DNA of 64,000 nucleotides, taken from positions 496,001 through 560,000 of the forward strand of contig JAXLRI010000004.1 of assembly GCA_046331175.1 (NCBI GenBank), read 5' to 3'. Position numbers and translations under genes: made by a program. Positions 16,064 to 23,284 of the stretch are shown in pieces; within the stretch, counting starts at the first letter, position 1; each line of letters starts with the position of its first letter. The DNA comes from JAWKIW01 sp046331175. GTDB lineage: Bacteria; Actinomycetota; Acidimicrobiia; Acidimicrobiales; Acidimicrobilacustridaceae. The notes beneath the pieces were generated by a model. That model made no database searches. It saw only the letters and a list, made by a program, of their open reading frames with translations, and was not told the DNA's origin.

Positions 16064-16375
16064 TTACTCGTACGCCGACGCGGCCAAGAGCATCTGTGCG
16101 ACCAGCCGCCAGTCCGGCTGATCAGGCAGGCTCTCACCTTGATGGCGGTAGACGCCCGGCATGTCTTGGCACCAGCCGGCGAGCGCCTCGAGGAAGTCGT
16201 CCAGGGTGGGGTTCTCCCACTGAGCACCATTCGCTGTGAGGTCGTCCCGCAGCTCGAGGATGAACCCGACGAGATTCTCACGAGACCGAACGGCGTCAGC
16301 ATTGGGCGGTGCGCGCACGGCGGCATGCTCCCACAGGTGGCGATGCTGCGGCCGTGAGCATTTGGTGCCCGCCAC
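16064..16375 (-). CDS. DUF7660-like protein
   Basis: 103 residues from a GTG at 16375 (a GTG at 16318 is also possible). The C-terminal 75 residues, ENLVGFILELRDDL, NPTLDDFLEALAGWCQDMPG and QPDWRLVAQMLLAASAYE, match a small helical family I know from actinobacteria as DUF7660; the number is from memory. Role unknown; relatives are often near toxins or polymorphic-toxin immunity genes, so an immunity role is possible. It is the only gene between repeat copies 4 and 5. The N-terminal 25 residues look poorly conserved. Confidence 0.6.
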   Translation of the reverse strand: MAGTKCSRPQHRHLWEHAAVRAPPNADAVRSRENLVGFILELRDDLTANGAQWENPTLDDFLEALAGWCQDMPGVYRHQGESLPDQPDWRLVAQMLLAASAYE

Positions 16376-16418
16376 CGCCTACGACGCCTGACCTCGGCGC
16401 TCGGTCGGTCGGCGTGAG

Positions 16419-16475
16419 CCATCCCCTATCACCCGGGCCTAACGACGAGCCGCGAACGGGCGGATCGCCGGTGTT
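16419..16475 (+). repeat. island direct repeat, copy 5
   Basis: CCATCCCCTATCACCCGGGCC, TAACGACGAGCC and GCGAACGGGCGGATCGCCGG: both blocks are complete. This copy contains GCCTAAC, which fits the integron attC R'' core (RYYYAAC); the other copies have GCCGAAC there. Confidence 0.75.
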
Positions 16476-16497
16476 GCGTCACCGGAAACGGGCTCCT

Positions 16498-16833
16498 CTA
16501 CTCAATGGTGCCCAGTGTGACGGCCATGAATCCGTCGAGGCGGTAGTACTGCTTCAGCGCGGCGACGAGGAGGTCATCGCTGGGATTCGGAACCTGCGCA
16601 AACACGTTGTCGCGAATCTGGCGGACTGTTGCGATGTCGAGGCACGGGTGATAGTCGACGCCTGCGATCGTCACCGGGTCGGGCTCCTCTTCGTAGCGGT
16701 CGATCTCGACCACGGCGGCCCAGGTGTCGTGCCAGCAATCGTCGATGGGCCGGGAGATGTAGAGGAAGTGCAACCAATGGTGCTCGTGGGCGTGGCGCAC
16801 AAGGCCGCCGAGGCTTCCCGTCGTCGCTGGCAT
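16498..16833 (-). CDS. hypothetical protein, 111 aa
   Basis: Begins MPATTGSLGGLVRHAHEHHW and contains LHFLYISRPIDDCWHDTWAA, VVEIDRYEEEPDPVTI and a helical end. No family recognised. The sequence pattern (His-rich start, alternating strands, acidic loop) suggests a small cytoplasmic alpha/beta protein, possibly an immunity or antitoxin-like protein given the context. There is no ribosome site of note before the ATG at 16833. It fills the interval between repeat copies 5 and 6. Confidence 0.55.
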   Translation of the reverse strand: MPATTGSLGGLVRHAHEHHWLHFLYISRPIDDCWHDTWAAVVEIDRYEEEPDPVTIAGVDYHPCLDIATVRQIRDNVFAQVPNPSDDLLVAALKQYYRLDGFMAVTLGTIE

Positions 16834-16925
16834 TCGTCGAGCGTGCCAGCACTAGTTGACCCCTCGCAATCGGCGACGGTCGTGCGCACCAGGTTCAGCT
16901 GGAGTTGACCCGGCTCGGCGCGCAC

Positions 16926-16980
16926 GCGTCCCAGATCACGCGGGCCGAACGACGCTCGGCGAACGGGCAGAACGCCTAAT
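16926..16980 (+). repeat. island direct repeat, copy 6
   Basis: Near-consensus copy: GCGTCCCAGATCACGCGGGC, CGAACGACGCTCG and GCGAACGGGCAGAACGCC. It lies between the 111-aa hypothetical gene and the recombinase pair. The part GCCGAACGACGCTCGGC can form a 5-bp hairpin. Confidence 0.8.
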
Positions 16981-17039
16981 ACACGGATGATCCATCTGGT
17001 ATCCCGTGTGATCTCACCGGCGGCCGGAAGCATGCGGGG

Positions 17040-18074
17040 ATGAACCCGTTCCCGTGTTTGGTCCGTTCGTCGTCGCCTGGTGGGGAGGCCCGCTTCGCGC
17101 TGGGTGATCCGCTGGTGGATGCCTACCTCGAGTTCGTCGCTGGCCGGGCCCGACCCAACACGTTGCGGGCGGTCGCCCATGACCTCAAGACGTTCTTCGC
17201 GGTGATCGACAAGGCCCCCGTCGCGGTGGTCACCGCGGATGTGTTCGACTTCCTCGCTGACCAGCGTGGTGACCGCACCGTGATCCGGCTGGCCGATCGT
17301 GAGTCGGGGCTGTCGGCCCGCACGATCGCCCGGCGCCTGTCGTCGGTGTCGGGCCTGTACGCCTATCTGATCGCTCGGGGCGACACCGGCGTTGACACGA
17401 ACCCGGTGCCGCGTGGCCTGTCGACCCGGCGACGCGGTGGACGCACCCAGACCGTGCCGTTGGTGCGGGTCCCGCGCACGCTGCCCAAGATCTTGTCGCC
17501 CGGCGAAGTCGACGCGTTGGTGGGGGCGCTGCGCACCCACCGGGACCGGGCGATGGTGTTCGCGATGGTGCTGGGCGGCCTGCGCCGCTGCGAGGTCATC
17601 GGTCTGGGCCTGGCCGACATCCGCGTCCCGGACCGGTCGTTGTTCATCGCCGAGGGCAAGGGCGGCCATCAACGCATCGTCCCGATCAGCAACGCCTTCT
17701 TCGCTGCGGTCGGTGACTACCTGCGCTCGGAACGGCCCCCTGTTGACACCGACCGGGTGTTCGTCACGTTGAAAGGCCCCACCCGAGGCCAACCGATGAC
17801 CGCGGATGGCATCGACAAGATCCTCCAGGCCGCCCGGCGACGAGCCGGGCTCGAACGGGCGACATGTCACCAGCTGCGCCACACGTGCCTGACCCGCCTG
17901 CGCGAAGCGGGCATGGCCCTCGAAGCGGTCCAAGCCCAAGCCGGGCACGTCTCGATCGAATCGACCCGCATCTACCTGCACCTCACCAACGACTGGCTCG
18001 CCGACGAATACCAGCGGGCCAGCGAACGCATCGACGCCGACCAGCTGCTCGACGCCCAGGAGATCGGTCGATGA
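17040..18074 (+). CDS. tyrosine recombinase, first of an overlapping pair
   Basis: 344 residues. The N-terminal SAM-like core-binding domain has VDAYLEFVAGRARPNTLRAV. The catalytic domain has the first Arg in LGGLRRCEVIGL, HQLRHT (HxxR), GHVSIESTRIY with the second His and the nucleophile Tyr. All active residues are present. Its stop overlaps the start of the next recombinase (ATGA). It lacks the extra helical insertion and the motifs I would expect of integron integrase IntI. Paired recombinases of this kind are found in Tn554-like transposons and RIT elements. Confidence 0.88.
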   Translation: MNPFPCLVRSSSPGGEARFALGDPLVDAYLEFVAGRARPNTLRAVAHDLKTFFAVIDKAPVAVVTADVFDFLADQRGDRTVIRLADRESGLSARTIARRLSSVSGLYAYLIARGDTGVDTNPVPRGLSTRRRGGRTQTVPLVRVPRTLPKILSPGEVDALVGALRTHRDRAMVFAMVLGGLRRCEVIGLGLADIRVPDRSLFIAEGKGGHQRIVPISNAFFAAVGDYLRSERPPVDTDRVFVTLKGPTRGQPMTADGIDKILQAARRRAGLERATCHQLRHTCLTRLREAGMALEAVQAQAGHVSIESTRIYLHLTNDWLADEYQRASERIDADQLLDAQEIGR

Positions 18075-19363
18075 CCGCCCTTGCTGCGGTCCCCGAACCG
18101 GCCCCCGTGGCCACCCAAGCCGACCGTGACTGGGTCGAGCTGTCCGCCGCCGCCCCCCAGCTGGCCGCCACCATGCGCCGCTACCTGATCCAGCTCGGCA
18201 CCTTCCTCGCGCCCGGCAGCGTCGACGCGGCCGACAACACCCTGCGCCAGTTCGCCCGCTGGCTCACCACCACCACCGACGTCCGCGTCGTCGCCGACAT
18301 CGAACGCCACCACATCGAGGACTACAAGGTCTGGCTCGCCGCCCGCCCCGGCACCCGACGCGGCACCACCCTCGCCAAGAACACCCAACGCCAACGGCTC
18401 CGCATGATCCGGATCTTCCTCGAACGCCTCATCGAATGGGACTGGCCCGACGCCCCCGCCCGCAACCCGATCCTGCACGGCGACATCCCACCCCGACCCG
18501 AACCGCTCCCCAAGTTCCTCAACGACCACGACGCCGCCCGATTCATGGCCGCCGCCCGCGCCCACCCCCGACCCCGGCACCGCCTCGTCGCCGAGCTCCT
18601 CGCCCGCACCGGCATGCGCGTCAGCGAACTGTGCGACCTCACCGCCGACGCCGTCACCCTCATCGGTGACGCCCACTGGCTCCGCATCCCCGTCGGCAAG
18701 CTCCGCAACGACCGGTTCATCCCGCTGCACCCCGACCTCGTCGACCTCCTCGCCGACTGGACCGCCACCAACACCACCCACATCCGCCACCACAACCGGC
18801 TCCTCGCCGACCACCGCCGGCCCCTCGACCGGCGCACCGCCGGCCGCATCATCGCCACCATCGGCAACGCCGCCGGCATCGGCCACGTCCACCCCCACCA
18901 ACTCCGCCACACCCTCGCCACCCAAGCCATCAAACGCGGCATGCGCCTCGAAGCCATCGCCGCGCTCCTCGGCCACCGCAGCCTCGAGATGACCCTCGTC
19001 TACGCCCGCATCGCCGACCGCGTCGTCGCCGACGAATACGCCTCGGTGTGCGAACAGATCGACGCCCTCTACAACACCGCCGCCACCCCCAGCGCCCTAC
19101 CCGCCGACATCGAGACCGCCGCCATGACCCGCCTCCGCGAACAAGCCCACGCCCGCATGCTCGGCAACGGCCTGTGCACCCGACCCGCCGAGCTCGAGTG
19201 CCGCATGGAGACCATCTGCGAGACCTGCGCCTACTTCACCACCGGCCCCGAGTTCGTCCCCGTCCTCATCCGCCAACGCGACCACGCCCGCCAACACCAC
19301 CAAACCGACCGCGCCACCCTCTACGACCAGCTCCTCGACCAAGCCGCCAAGGACACCCCTTGA
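18071..19363 (+). CDS. tyrosine recombinase, second of the pair, with C-terminal cysteine cluster
   Basis: 430 residues. Core-binding domain to about residue 145, then ELLARTGMRVSELCDL (Arg I), HPHQLRHTLATQAI (HxxR), LLGHRSLEMTLVYARI (His and Tyr). After the catalytic domain come about 90 residues with CTRPAELECRMETICETC, a cysteine cluster that probably binds zinc. This extension is typical of the second partner in paired recombinases of mobile elements. Translational coupling to the first gene suggests both act together. No terminal repeats for an element were found around the pair. Codon use is extremely GC-rich compared with the toxin-antitoxin genes around it. Confidence 0.88.
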   Translation: MTALAAVPEPAPVATQADRDWVELSAAAPQLAATMRRYLIQLGTFLAPGSVDAADNTLRQFARWLTTTTDVRVVADIERHHIEDYKVWLAARPGTRRGTTLAKNTQRQRLRMIRIFLERLIEWDWPDAPARNPILHGDIPPRPEPLPKFLNDHDAARFMAAARAHPRPRHRLVAELLARTGMRVSELCDLTADAVTLIGDAHWLRIPVGKLRNDRFIPLHPDLVDLLADWTATNTTHIRHHNRLLADHRRPLDRRTAGRIIATIGNAAGIGHVHPHQLRHTLATQAIKRGMRLEAIAALLGHRSLEMTLVYARIADRVVADEYASVCEQIDALYNTAATPSALPADIETAAMTRLREQAHARMLGNGLCTRPAELECRMETICETCAYFTTGPEFVPVLIRQRDHARQHHQTDRATLYDQLLDQAAKDTP

Positions 19364-19436
19364 CACCGATACTGCGTATAACGCCGGGAGTGCCCTGACG
19401 AAGCCCAAGCGACCCGTCGCAGCGGACGACAGTACG

Positions 19437-19913
19437 TCAGGGCCGCTTCGAAGAGCGGACCGCGCCACGAAGCGAGTCCAGCTCGACACTCCGCCACGCT
19501 CGCTCCTCGCACGAGCGGAGGAGAGCACGAGCGGCATCCTCAACCGAGGACAGCAGGCCAACGGCAGCGAACGGCAGCTCTCGAACAGCTCGTCGGCGAT
19601 CACCTCGGCGCACCCAGGTCGCTACCCATGGGCTCGCCATCGCCTCCGGCGCTCGAATCTCGACCTCCACCGGCCCATCCATGAACTCAAGCCTTGCGGT
19701 CGCCCGAGGGTTGTTCCGAGCCGGTAGAGCTCGTAGCTCCGACAACCACCAGCCCAAGATCACGACTGCGAAGTCGTTCCAGCCGTTCTCCGGAAAGCAC
19801 TCGTCACCCGCTTCGAACCAGATTCCGGCGGTGATGCTTCCTGTGGCAGATCGACGCAGGCTGGCAACGTCAACAACAACGGTCAACGCCTCGGCTTCGC
19901 CAGCATCGCCCAC
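19437..19913 (-). CDS. hypothetical protein, 158 aa
   Basis: The GTG at 19913 is chosen because the next upstream start (GTG 19943) lies inside the island repeat. The protein has EALTVVVDVASLRRS, GWNDFAVVILGWWLSELRAL, ATARLEFMDGPVEVEIRAPE and an Arg-rich end. The middle part with paired Trp and alternating hydrophobics looks like a compact beta-sandwich or immunity-type fold, but no family was recognised. It converges with the recombinase pair and is the only gene before repeat copy 7. GC content is lower than in backbone genes. Confidence 0.55.
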   Translation of the reverse strand: MGDAGEAEALTVVVDVASLRRSATGSITAGIWFEAGDECFPENGWNDFAVVILGWWLSELRALPARNNPRATARLEFMDGPVEVEIRAPEAMASPWVATWVRRGDRRRAVRELPFAAVGLLSSVEDAARALLRSCEERAWRSVELDSLRGAVRSSKRP

Positions 19914-19920
19914 CTCGTGA

Positions 19921-19990
19921 GTGTCCCAGATCCGCGCACTCACGCGTGGCAGATCCGCAAAGCACCCGCGTCCCCGTACGCCGGCTCGGC
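19921..19990 (+). repeat. island direct repeat, copy 7
   Basis: GTGTCCCAGATCCGCGC, an unusual middle, then CGTACGCCGGCTCGG, which shares its last 14 bp with copy 2. It lies between two minus-strand genes. Confidence 0.65.
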
Positions 19991-20013
19991 TCGATGCGGC
20001 CGGGATCCCGACA

Positions 20014-20490
20014 TCAGCCGTACTCGTCGACGTCCAGCTCGGCGCCAGTCCTCTCCAGGAACTCGAGCACGTACTTGTCGAGGTGCCACCCCAGCAGGAA
20101 GTGCTGACCATCGAGCTTGATCATTCCGAGTTCCTCGGCGCTGGGGTTCGGGCGATCCTCCTCGCCTTCGCCGTGGTCGAAGAACCGGACGACCTGCAAC
20201 GTCGTGGTTCGACCGCTCTCAAGTTGACGAAGCTCTACGACAAGCTCGGCAATGCGATCGACAACTGGCTCAAGGCGGCCGATGACGGACCGAATCTGAT
20301 CGTCGACGCGACGCCCTGGCTCCTGGCACACGACCTTCCACGCGTGAGACCGCGGAACGACCGGGTCGTGCGTCGACGTGCTTCCGCGTACCGAGTACTC
20401 GTCGGGCGGCATGCCGAGGCGGTCCGACATCTCGGCGGCCGACATCACTTCGCTTCCGATCCCGAAGTAGGTGTACTGCCTGATTCGCAT
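20014..20490 (-). CDS. DUF4279 domain protein
   Basis: 158 residues beginning MRIRQYTYFGIGSEVMSAAE and containing MSDRLGMPPDEY, LEPVVDRIAELVVELRQLE and the ending LGWHLDKYVLEFLERTGAEL then DVDEYG. This is the pattern of DUF4279 proteins (FGI start, LDVD end). Members are cytoplasmic, about 130-160 residues, and often occur singly in accessory regions; biochemical role unknown. The start ATG at 20490 gives the usual N terminus. It is the single gene between repeat copies 7 and 8. Confidence 0.75.
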   Translation of the reverse strand: MRIRQYTYFGIGSEVMSAAEMSDRLGMPPDEYSVRGSTSTHDPVVPRSHAWKVVCQEPGRRVDDQIRSVIGRLEPVVDRIAELVVELRQLESGRTTTLQVVRFFDHGEGEEDRPNPSAEELGMIKLDGQHFLLGWHLDKYVLEFLERTGAELDVDEYG

Positions 20491-20585
20491 GCCGCATCGT
20501 GGCACGCCTTCGCCGGCTCTCATCCCTCGTTCAGCCCGAGCTGGCCGCCCTCGCAGAAGCAACCCGGGCACAACGTTCAGCGAGC

Positions 20586-20631
20586 ACGTCCCCGAATCCC
20601 GCCCCGCGAAGGGGCCGAACGCCGGCTCGGT
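20586..20631 (+). repeat. island direct repeat, copy 8
   Basis: ACGTCCCCGAATCCCG then GGGCCGAACGCCGGCTCGG. Short form of the repeat with both blocks fused. It lies between the DUF4279 gene and the 98-aa gene. Confidence 0.6.
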
Positions 20632-20659
20632 TGCACCTGCCGGAGAAGGGCAACACCGA

Positions 20660-20956
20660 TCAAGTGCCGTCCACCTGCCAGCCATGGTTGCGGAGCGACG
20701 CCACGACCTCAGCACCGTTGGGGGTCCAGAACACCGCCCCACGGGTGCCGTGCCGCCCGTGGATCAGCCGCAGGCCAAACGGCCAGGACAACTCGTCGAC
20801 AACGAGATGGTCACCCTCGTCCTTCCTGAGCGTGTCTCGAGCGATGAAACCCCGGAGCTCGACCCGGTCATCCGAGACCAGCAACTTCGCGACGGGCGAC
20901 TGCAAGAACCCGAACCGGACGCTTCCGCGAAACCTCTCGACCTCTGACCCACCCAC
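20660..20956 (-). CDS. hypothetical protein, 98 aa
   Basis: Starts MGGSEVERFRGSVRFGFLQS and continues AKLLVSDDRVELRGFIARD, FGLRLIHGRHGTRGAVFWTP and VVASLRNHGWQVDGT. The run of short strands followed by one helix resembles a PH-like or GRAM-like beta-barrel; this is only a visual impression. No signal peptide. It fills the interval between repeat copies 8 and 9. An ATG at 20956 is used; no good ribosome site is seen. Confidence 0.5.
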   Translation of the reverse strand: MGGSEVERFRGSVRFGFLQSPVAKLLVSDDRVELRGFIARDTLRKDEGDHLVVDELSWPFGLRLIHGRHGTRGAVFWTPNGAEVVASLRNHGWQVDGT

Positions 20957-20993
20957 CTAGCCATATTGGCCCGACCGGACCGGCCGATGCGGC

Positions 20994-21053
20994 ACGTATC
21001 CCAGAACGCGCGGGCCGAACAACGGCACGCGAACGGGCAGTACGCCGGCTCGA
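20994..21053 (+). repeat. island direct repeat, copy 9 (near consensus)
   Basis: ACGTATCCCAGAACGCGCGG, GCCGAACAACGGCAC, then GCGAACGGGCAGTACGCCGG. It shares 19 bp exactly with copy 2 (13 kb away) and long stretches with copy 6. CGAACGGGC and GCCGGCTCG can pair at 7 of 9 positions around AGTAC. Confidence 0.8.
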
Positions 21054-21162
21054 GGACGCGCCGCCCGCCGAGCTGGAGGGAGCTCCTGGGGGCTGGTTCC
21101 ACGATCCCGGTCTGGCCGGTCGGGCCCTTTCCCGGCACCGCAACGGCCGGTAGCCTTGCGCC

Positions 21163-21339
21163 GTGAGCAACGCCGTACCTCGCGATCACCGTGGTTCTCA
21201 AGGCGCCGATCTCCTGCCTCGCGACCTGACCGACGAGGAGCTGGCCGCCGCCCCGGTGTTGGTGTCGCTCGACGCGTTGCTCATCGACGAGCTCACCGAC
21301 GACGAAGACGACGCCTTCGCCGCTGCACTCTCCTCGTGA
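21163..21339 (+). CDS. small acidic antitoxin of a PIN-toxin pair
   Basis: 58 residues from a GTG at 21163. The C-terminal half is strongly acidic, LLIDELTDDEDDAFAAALSS, and resembles the end of the orphan antitoxin at 8014. No helix-turn-helix or ribbon-helix-helix is evident. The stop overlaps the toxin start by GTGA. The role as antitoxin is inferred from this overlap and from the small acidic character. The pair lies between repeat copies 9 and 10. Confidence 0.65.
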   Translation: MSNAVPRDHRGSQGADLLPRDLTDEELAAAPVLVSLDALLIDELTDDEDDAFAAALSS

Positions 21340-21737
21340 GGCTCGTCGTCGACACCGGAGTCTTCAGCGCAGCGCTCAGCCGACGCCGGCGAACCAGCTT
21401 CGACGCACCCGTCGCACGATTGGCGGGCCACCAGCTGTTCCTCGCCGTGCAGACCGTTGCCGAGCTTCGCTACGGGGCACTCGTCGCACAATGGGGTGAC
21501 ACGCGCCGCGACCTCCTCGAAGCCGCCATCGCGACCACCACCGTCGTGCCCGTCACCGACGCTTTGCTCGACACGGTGGCGAACCTCCGCTTCGAATGCC
21601 GCCGCGACGGGCATCCCTTGGCCGATCGTGCGCATCACCAGGATCTCTGGATCGCGGCGGCGGCCATCCACATCAACGCGCTTCTCGCCACCGCCGACGG
21701 CATCTTCGCCGACGTGCCCGGGTTGACCCTCGGCTGA
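21336..21737 (+). CDS. vapC: PIN-domain ribonuclease toxin (VapC-like)
   Basis: 133 residues. VRLVVDTGVFSAAL has the first Asp, AVQTVAELRYGAL the Glu, GHPLADRAHHQDLWIAAAAI the third acidic site, and LLATADGIFADVPGLTL the end of the PIN fold. Such toxins cleave tRNA or rRNA with a metal ion held by the acidic cluster. It is the intact paralogue of the toxin split by IS21 at 8172/15149. Start GTG overlaps the antitoxin stop. Confidence 0.87.
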   Translation: MRLVVDTGVFSAALSRRRRTSFDAPVARLAGHQLFLAVQTVAELRYGALVAQWGDTRRDLLEAAIATTTVVPVTDALLDTVANLRFECRRDGHPLADRAHHQDLWIAAAAIHINALLATADGIFADVPGLTLG

Positions 21738-21774
21738 CCTGACGGACCGACTCTGGCCCCGGTTCGTCCGGCCA

Positions 21775-21840
21775 GGTGTCCCAGAAGAAGCGTCACCTAT
21801 CCGCGCGGCCAGCGAACATCCCAGATCGCCGGGTAGGCCG
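21775..21840 (+). repeat. island direct repeat, copy 10
   Basis: GGTGTCCCAGAAGAAGCG, then CCTATCCGCGCGGCC, AGCGAACATCCCAGATCGCC. The first-block motif occurs twice, the second time where the AACGGGC block is expected. It lies between the two VapBC-type pairs. Confidence 0.6.
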
Positions 21841-21907
21841 TATCGGCGGTGAGGTCCCTCTCGACGAGCCCGTCGCGTTGGTAGGAACACGGTACTACCA
21901 TCCGGGA

Positions 21908-22159
21908 ATGGCCGTGAAGAAGCTCTCCGTCGCCCTTGATGACGCCGTCGCGCGGGAGGTTGCTCTCGCCGCCGAGCGCGCTGGGGTCAGTGTCTCCGCC
22001 TGGCTCAACCACGCGGCAGAGAACGAGCTCGCCATCGAAGCCGGTCTCGATGCGGTACGCGAGTGGGAAGCCGAACACGGCGAGCTGACGGCCAAGGAGC
22101 TCGCGGCGGCGGACAAGCTCCTCGACCGTGTGCTGCATGACGCGCGCCGGGCGAGCTGA
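21908..22159 (+). CDS. vapB: ribbon-helix-helix antitoxin of a VapBC-type pair
   Basis: 83 residues starting MAVKKLSVALDDAVAREVAL, a ribbon-helix-helix start, with AGVSVSAWLNHAAENELAI and a C-terminal acidic/helical toxin-binding part. The ATG at 21908 follows GGGA. Three bases separate its stop from the toxin GTG. By family knowledge it represses the operon as a dimer. It is a different type from the acidic antitoxins at 8014 and 21163. Confidence 0.8.
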   Translation: MAVKKLSVALDDAVAREVALAAERAGVSVSAWLNHAAENELAIEAGLDAVREWEAEHGELTAKELAAADKLLDRVLHDARRAS

Positions 22160-22162
22160 GCC

Positions 22163-22543
22163 GTGCCTGGCATCACCTACGACGCCGGCGCGCTCGTCGC
22201 CGCCGAGCGCGGCGATCGTCTCTTGTGGTCTCTTCACCGGCGGGCGCTCGAACGAGGGCTACGACCCACGGTTCCCGCGGGTGTGCTCGGCCAGGCGTGG
22301 CGTGGCGGACCACAGGCCGAGTTGTCCCGTCTCCTCAAGGGCTGCCGTATCGAAGGGCTCGACGAGACAAGGGCCCGAACCGCCGGTGACGCGTGCGGGC
22401 GCGCTGGGACTGCCGACGTGATCGATGCGAGCGTCGCCGTCGGAGCAATCGCACGCGGCGATCTCGTCGTGACAAGCGATCGCAACGCCATCGAGCGGCT
22501 CGCCAGCACCCTGGGCGCTTCGCTCGAGATCGTCAGGAACTGA
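22163..22543 (+). CDS. vapC: PIN-domain toxin (VapC-like)
   Basis: 126 residues from GTG at 22163. ITYDAGALVAAERGDR has the first Asp, PTVPAGVLGQAWRGG replaces the usual Glu region, and TADVIDASVAVGA, DLVVTSDRNAIERLA supply the acidic residues of the second half. The pattern fits the PIN group in which the toxin starts with ITYDAGAL. No damage is seen. The pair occupies the interval between repeat copies 10 and 11. Confidence 0.82.
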   Translation: MPGITYDAGALVAAERGDRLLWSLHRRALERGLRPTVPAGVLGQAWRGGPQAELSRLLKGCRIEGLDETRARTAGDACGRAGTADVIDASVAVGAIARGDLVVTSDRNAIERLASTLGASLEIVRN

Positions 22544-22576
22544 GTCGCCCTGCACCATCCCCGAGCGCCGCCCCGA

Positions 22577-22621
22577 CCTGTCCCCGGACCACGACACCGG
22601 AACGGGCGGATCGCCGGTGCG
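22577..22621 (+). repeat. island direct repeat, copy 11 (last recognised)
   Basis: CTGTCCCCGGACCACG then GGAACGGGCGGATCGCCGGTG, whose last 19 bases match copy 5. No further copy was recognised to the right, though the island continues with another MazEF-type pair. Confidence 0.7.
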
Positions 22622-22630
22622 GTGACATGC

Positions 22631-22816
22631 TCACGGCGGGATCCGAAAGGTGGCGTACGCCAACGCCGCGAACCCAAGCAGGAGACCAACCGTGACGCTC
22701 GCGGTCAGCCAGATGGCGCCAGCGGTGGACCGCCGCCTCGCAGGCGGCCGCGGCCGTCCGATCGCCAGGCCGGCAACCACTGCCAGACATCCAGCGGCGA
22801 GAAGCGCGAGGGCCAC
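22631..22816 (-). CDS. small membrane protein, 61 aa, two predicted helices
   Basis: MALALLAAGCLAVVAGLAIG forms the first hydrophobic segment, then a short Pro/Arg-rich loop, and GAIWLTASVTVGLLLGFAAL the second. Positive charges in the loop favour a cytoplasmic loop with both ends outside. No family recognised. Real coding is supported by the clean two-helix pattern, but it is short and no clear ribosome site was seen. The 140 bp after it to the next gene holds nothing I could identify. Confidence 0.45.
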   Translation of the reverse strand: MALALLAAGCLAVVAGLAIGRPRPPARRRSTAGAIWLTASVTVGLLLGFAALAYATFRIPP

Positions 22817-22957
22817 AGATCGAGTCTCTCAGGCTGAGTCGGACGGGACGGAGACACCGACCGTCACCGAACAACGGCGGGGTGCGCCACCTACTCGCGT
22901 CGTGCTCGCGTGGCTGATCGCCGGCCTGGGGACGCCGGTCCTTCGTAGGTCGCTGGG

Positions 22958-23284
22958 TCAGCGACAATCGACGGCGACGGACATGGCCTCGCAGACCTCG
23001 CGGAGCTTGTCGTCGCTGAGTCGACCGAGACGGTCGACGAGGACGGCGACCGAGACGCTCTCGATGGCGTCGAGGTTCACAGCACTCGGCCTCGGGACCG
23101 GATCGACTCCCGGTTCGAGTGTGACCTCGCTGGGGAGCCCTCGGATCGTGGTCGTGCACGGGGCGACGAGCGTCCGACCGAGGCGAGGGATGGCCGCATC
23201 GCGGCTGAGCACGACGACGGGTCGCCGGCCGATGTCCGGCAGCTCGCACCACCAGACCTACCCCCGGCGCGGGGAGCCGTTCAC
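22958..23284 (-). pseudogene. MazF/PemK-type toxin with in-frame TAG at codon 9
   Basis: The GTG at 23284 overlaps the antitoxin stop (GTGA), exactly where a MazF gene should begin. The frame reads V-N-G-S-P-R-R-G, then TAG (23260-23258), then VWWCELPDIGRRPVVVLSRD, PRLGRTLVAPCTTTIRG and SAVNLDAIESVSVAVLVDRL, a complete MazF fold. In relatives the stop position is usually Glu (RRGEVWW), so a single GAG to TAG change explains it. No suitable restart codon precedes the first strand. The toxin is therefore probably not made. Confidence 0.8.

Noticed and set aside
20471..20960. Plus-strand frames opposite the 98-aa and DUF4279 genes
   Set aside because: Arg/Pro/Ser-rich translations without pattern; the minus-strand proteins have regular strand/helix alternation and one is a recognised family.
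15327..22621. Calling the island a canonical integron with attC sites
   Set aside because: No IntI-type integrase is in view, gene directions are mixed, and only one of about eleven repeats contains an RYYYAAC core; no matching GTTRRRY end was found.
6889..22621. Calling the direct repeats a CRISPR array
   Set aside because: Repeats are 400 bp to several kb apart, vary in sequence and have genes between them; no cas genes are present.
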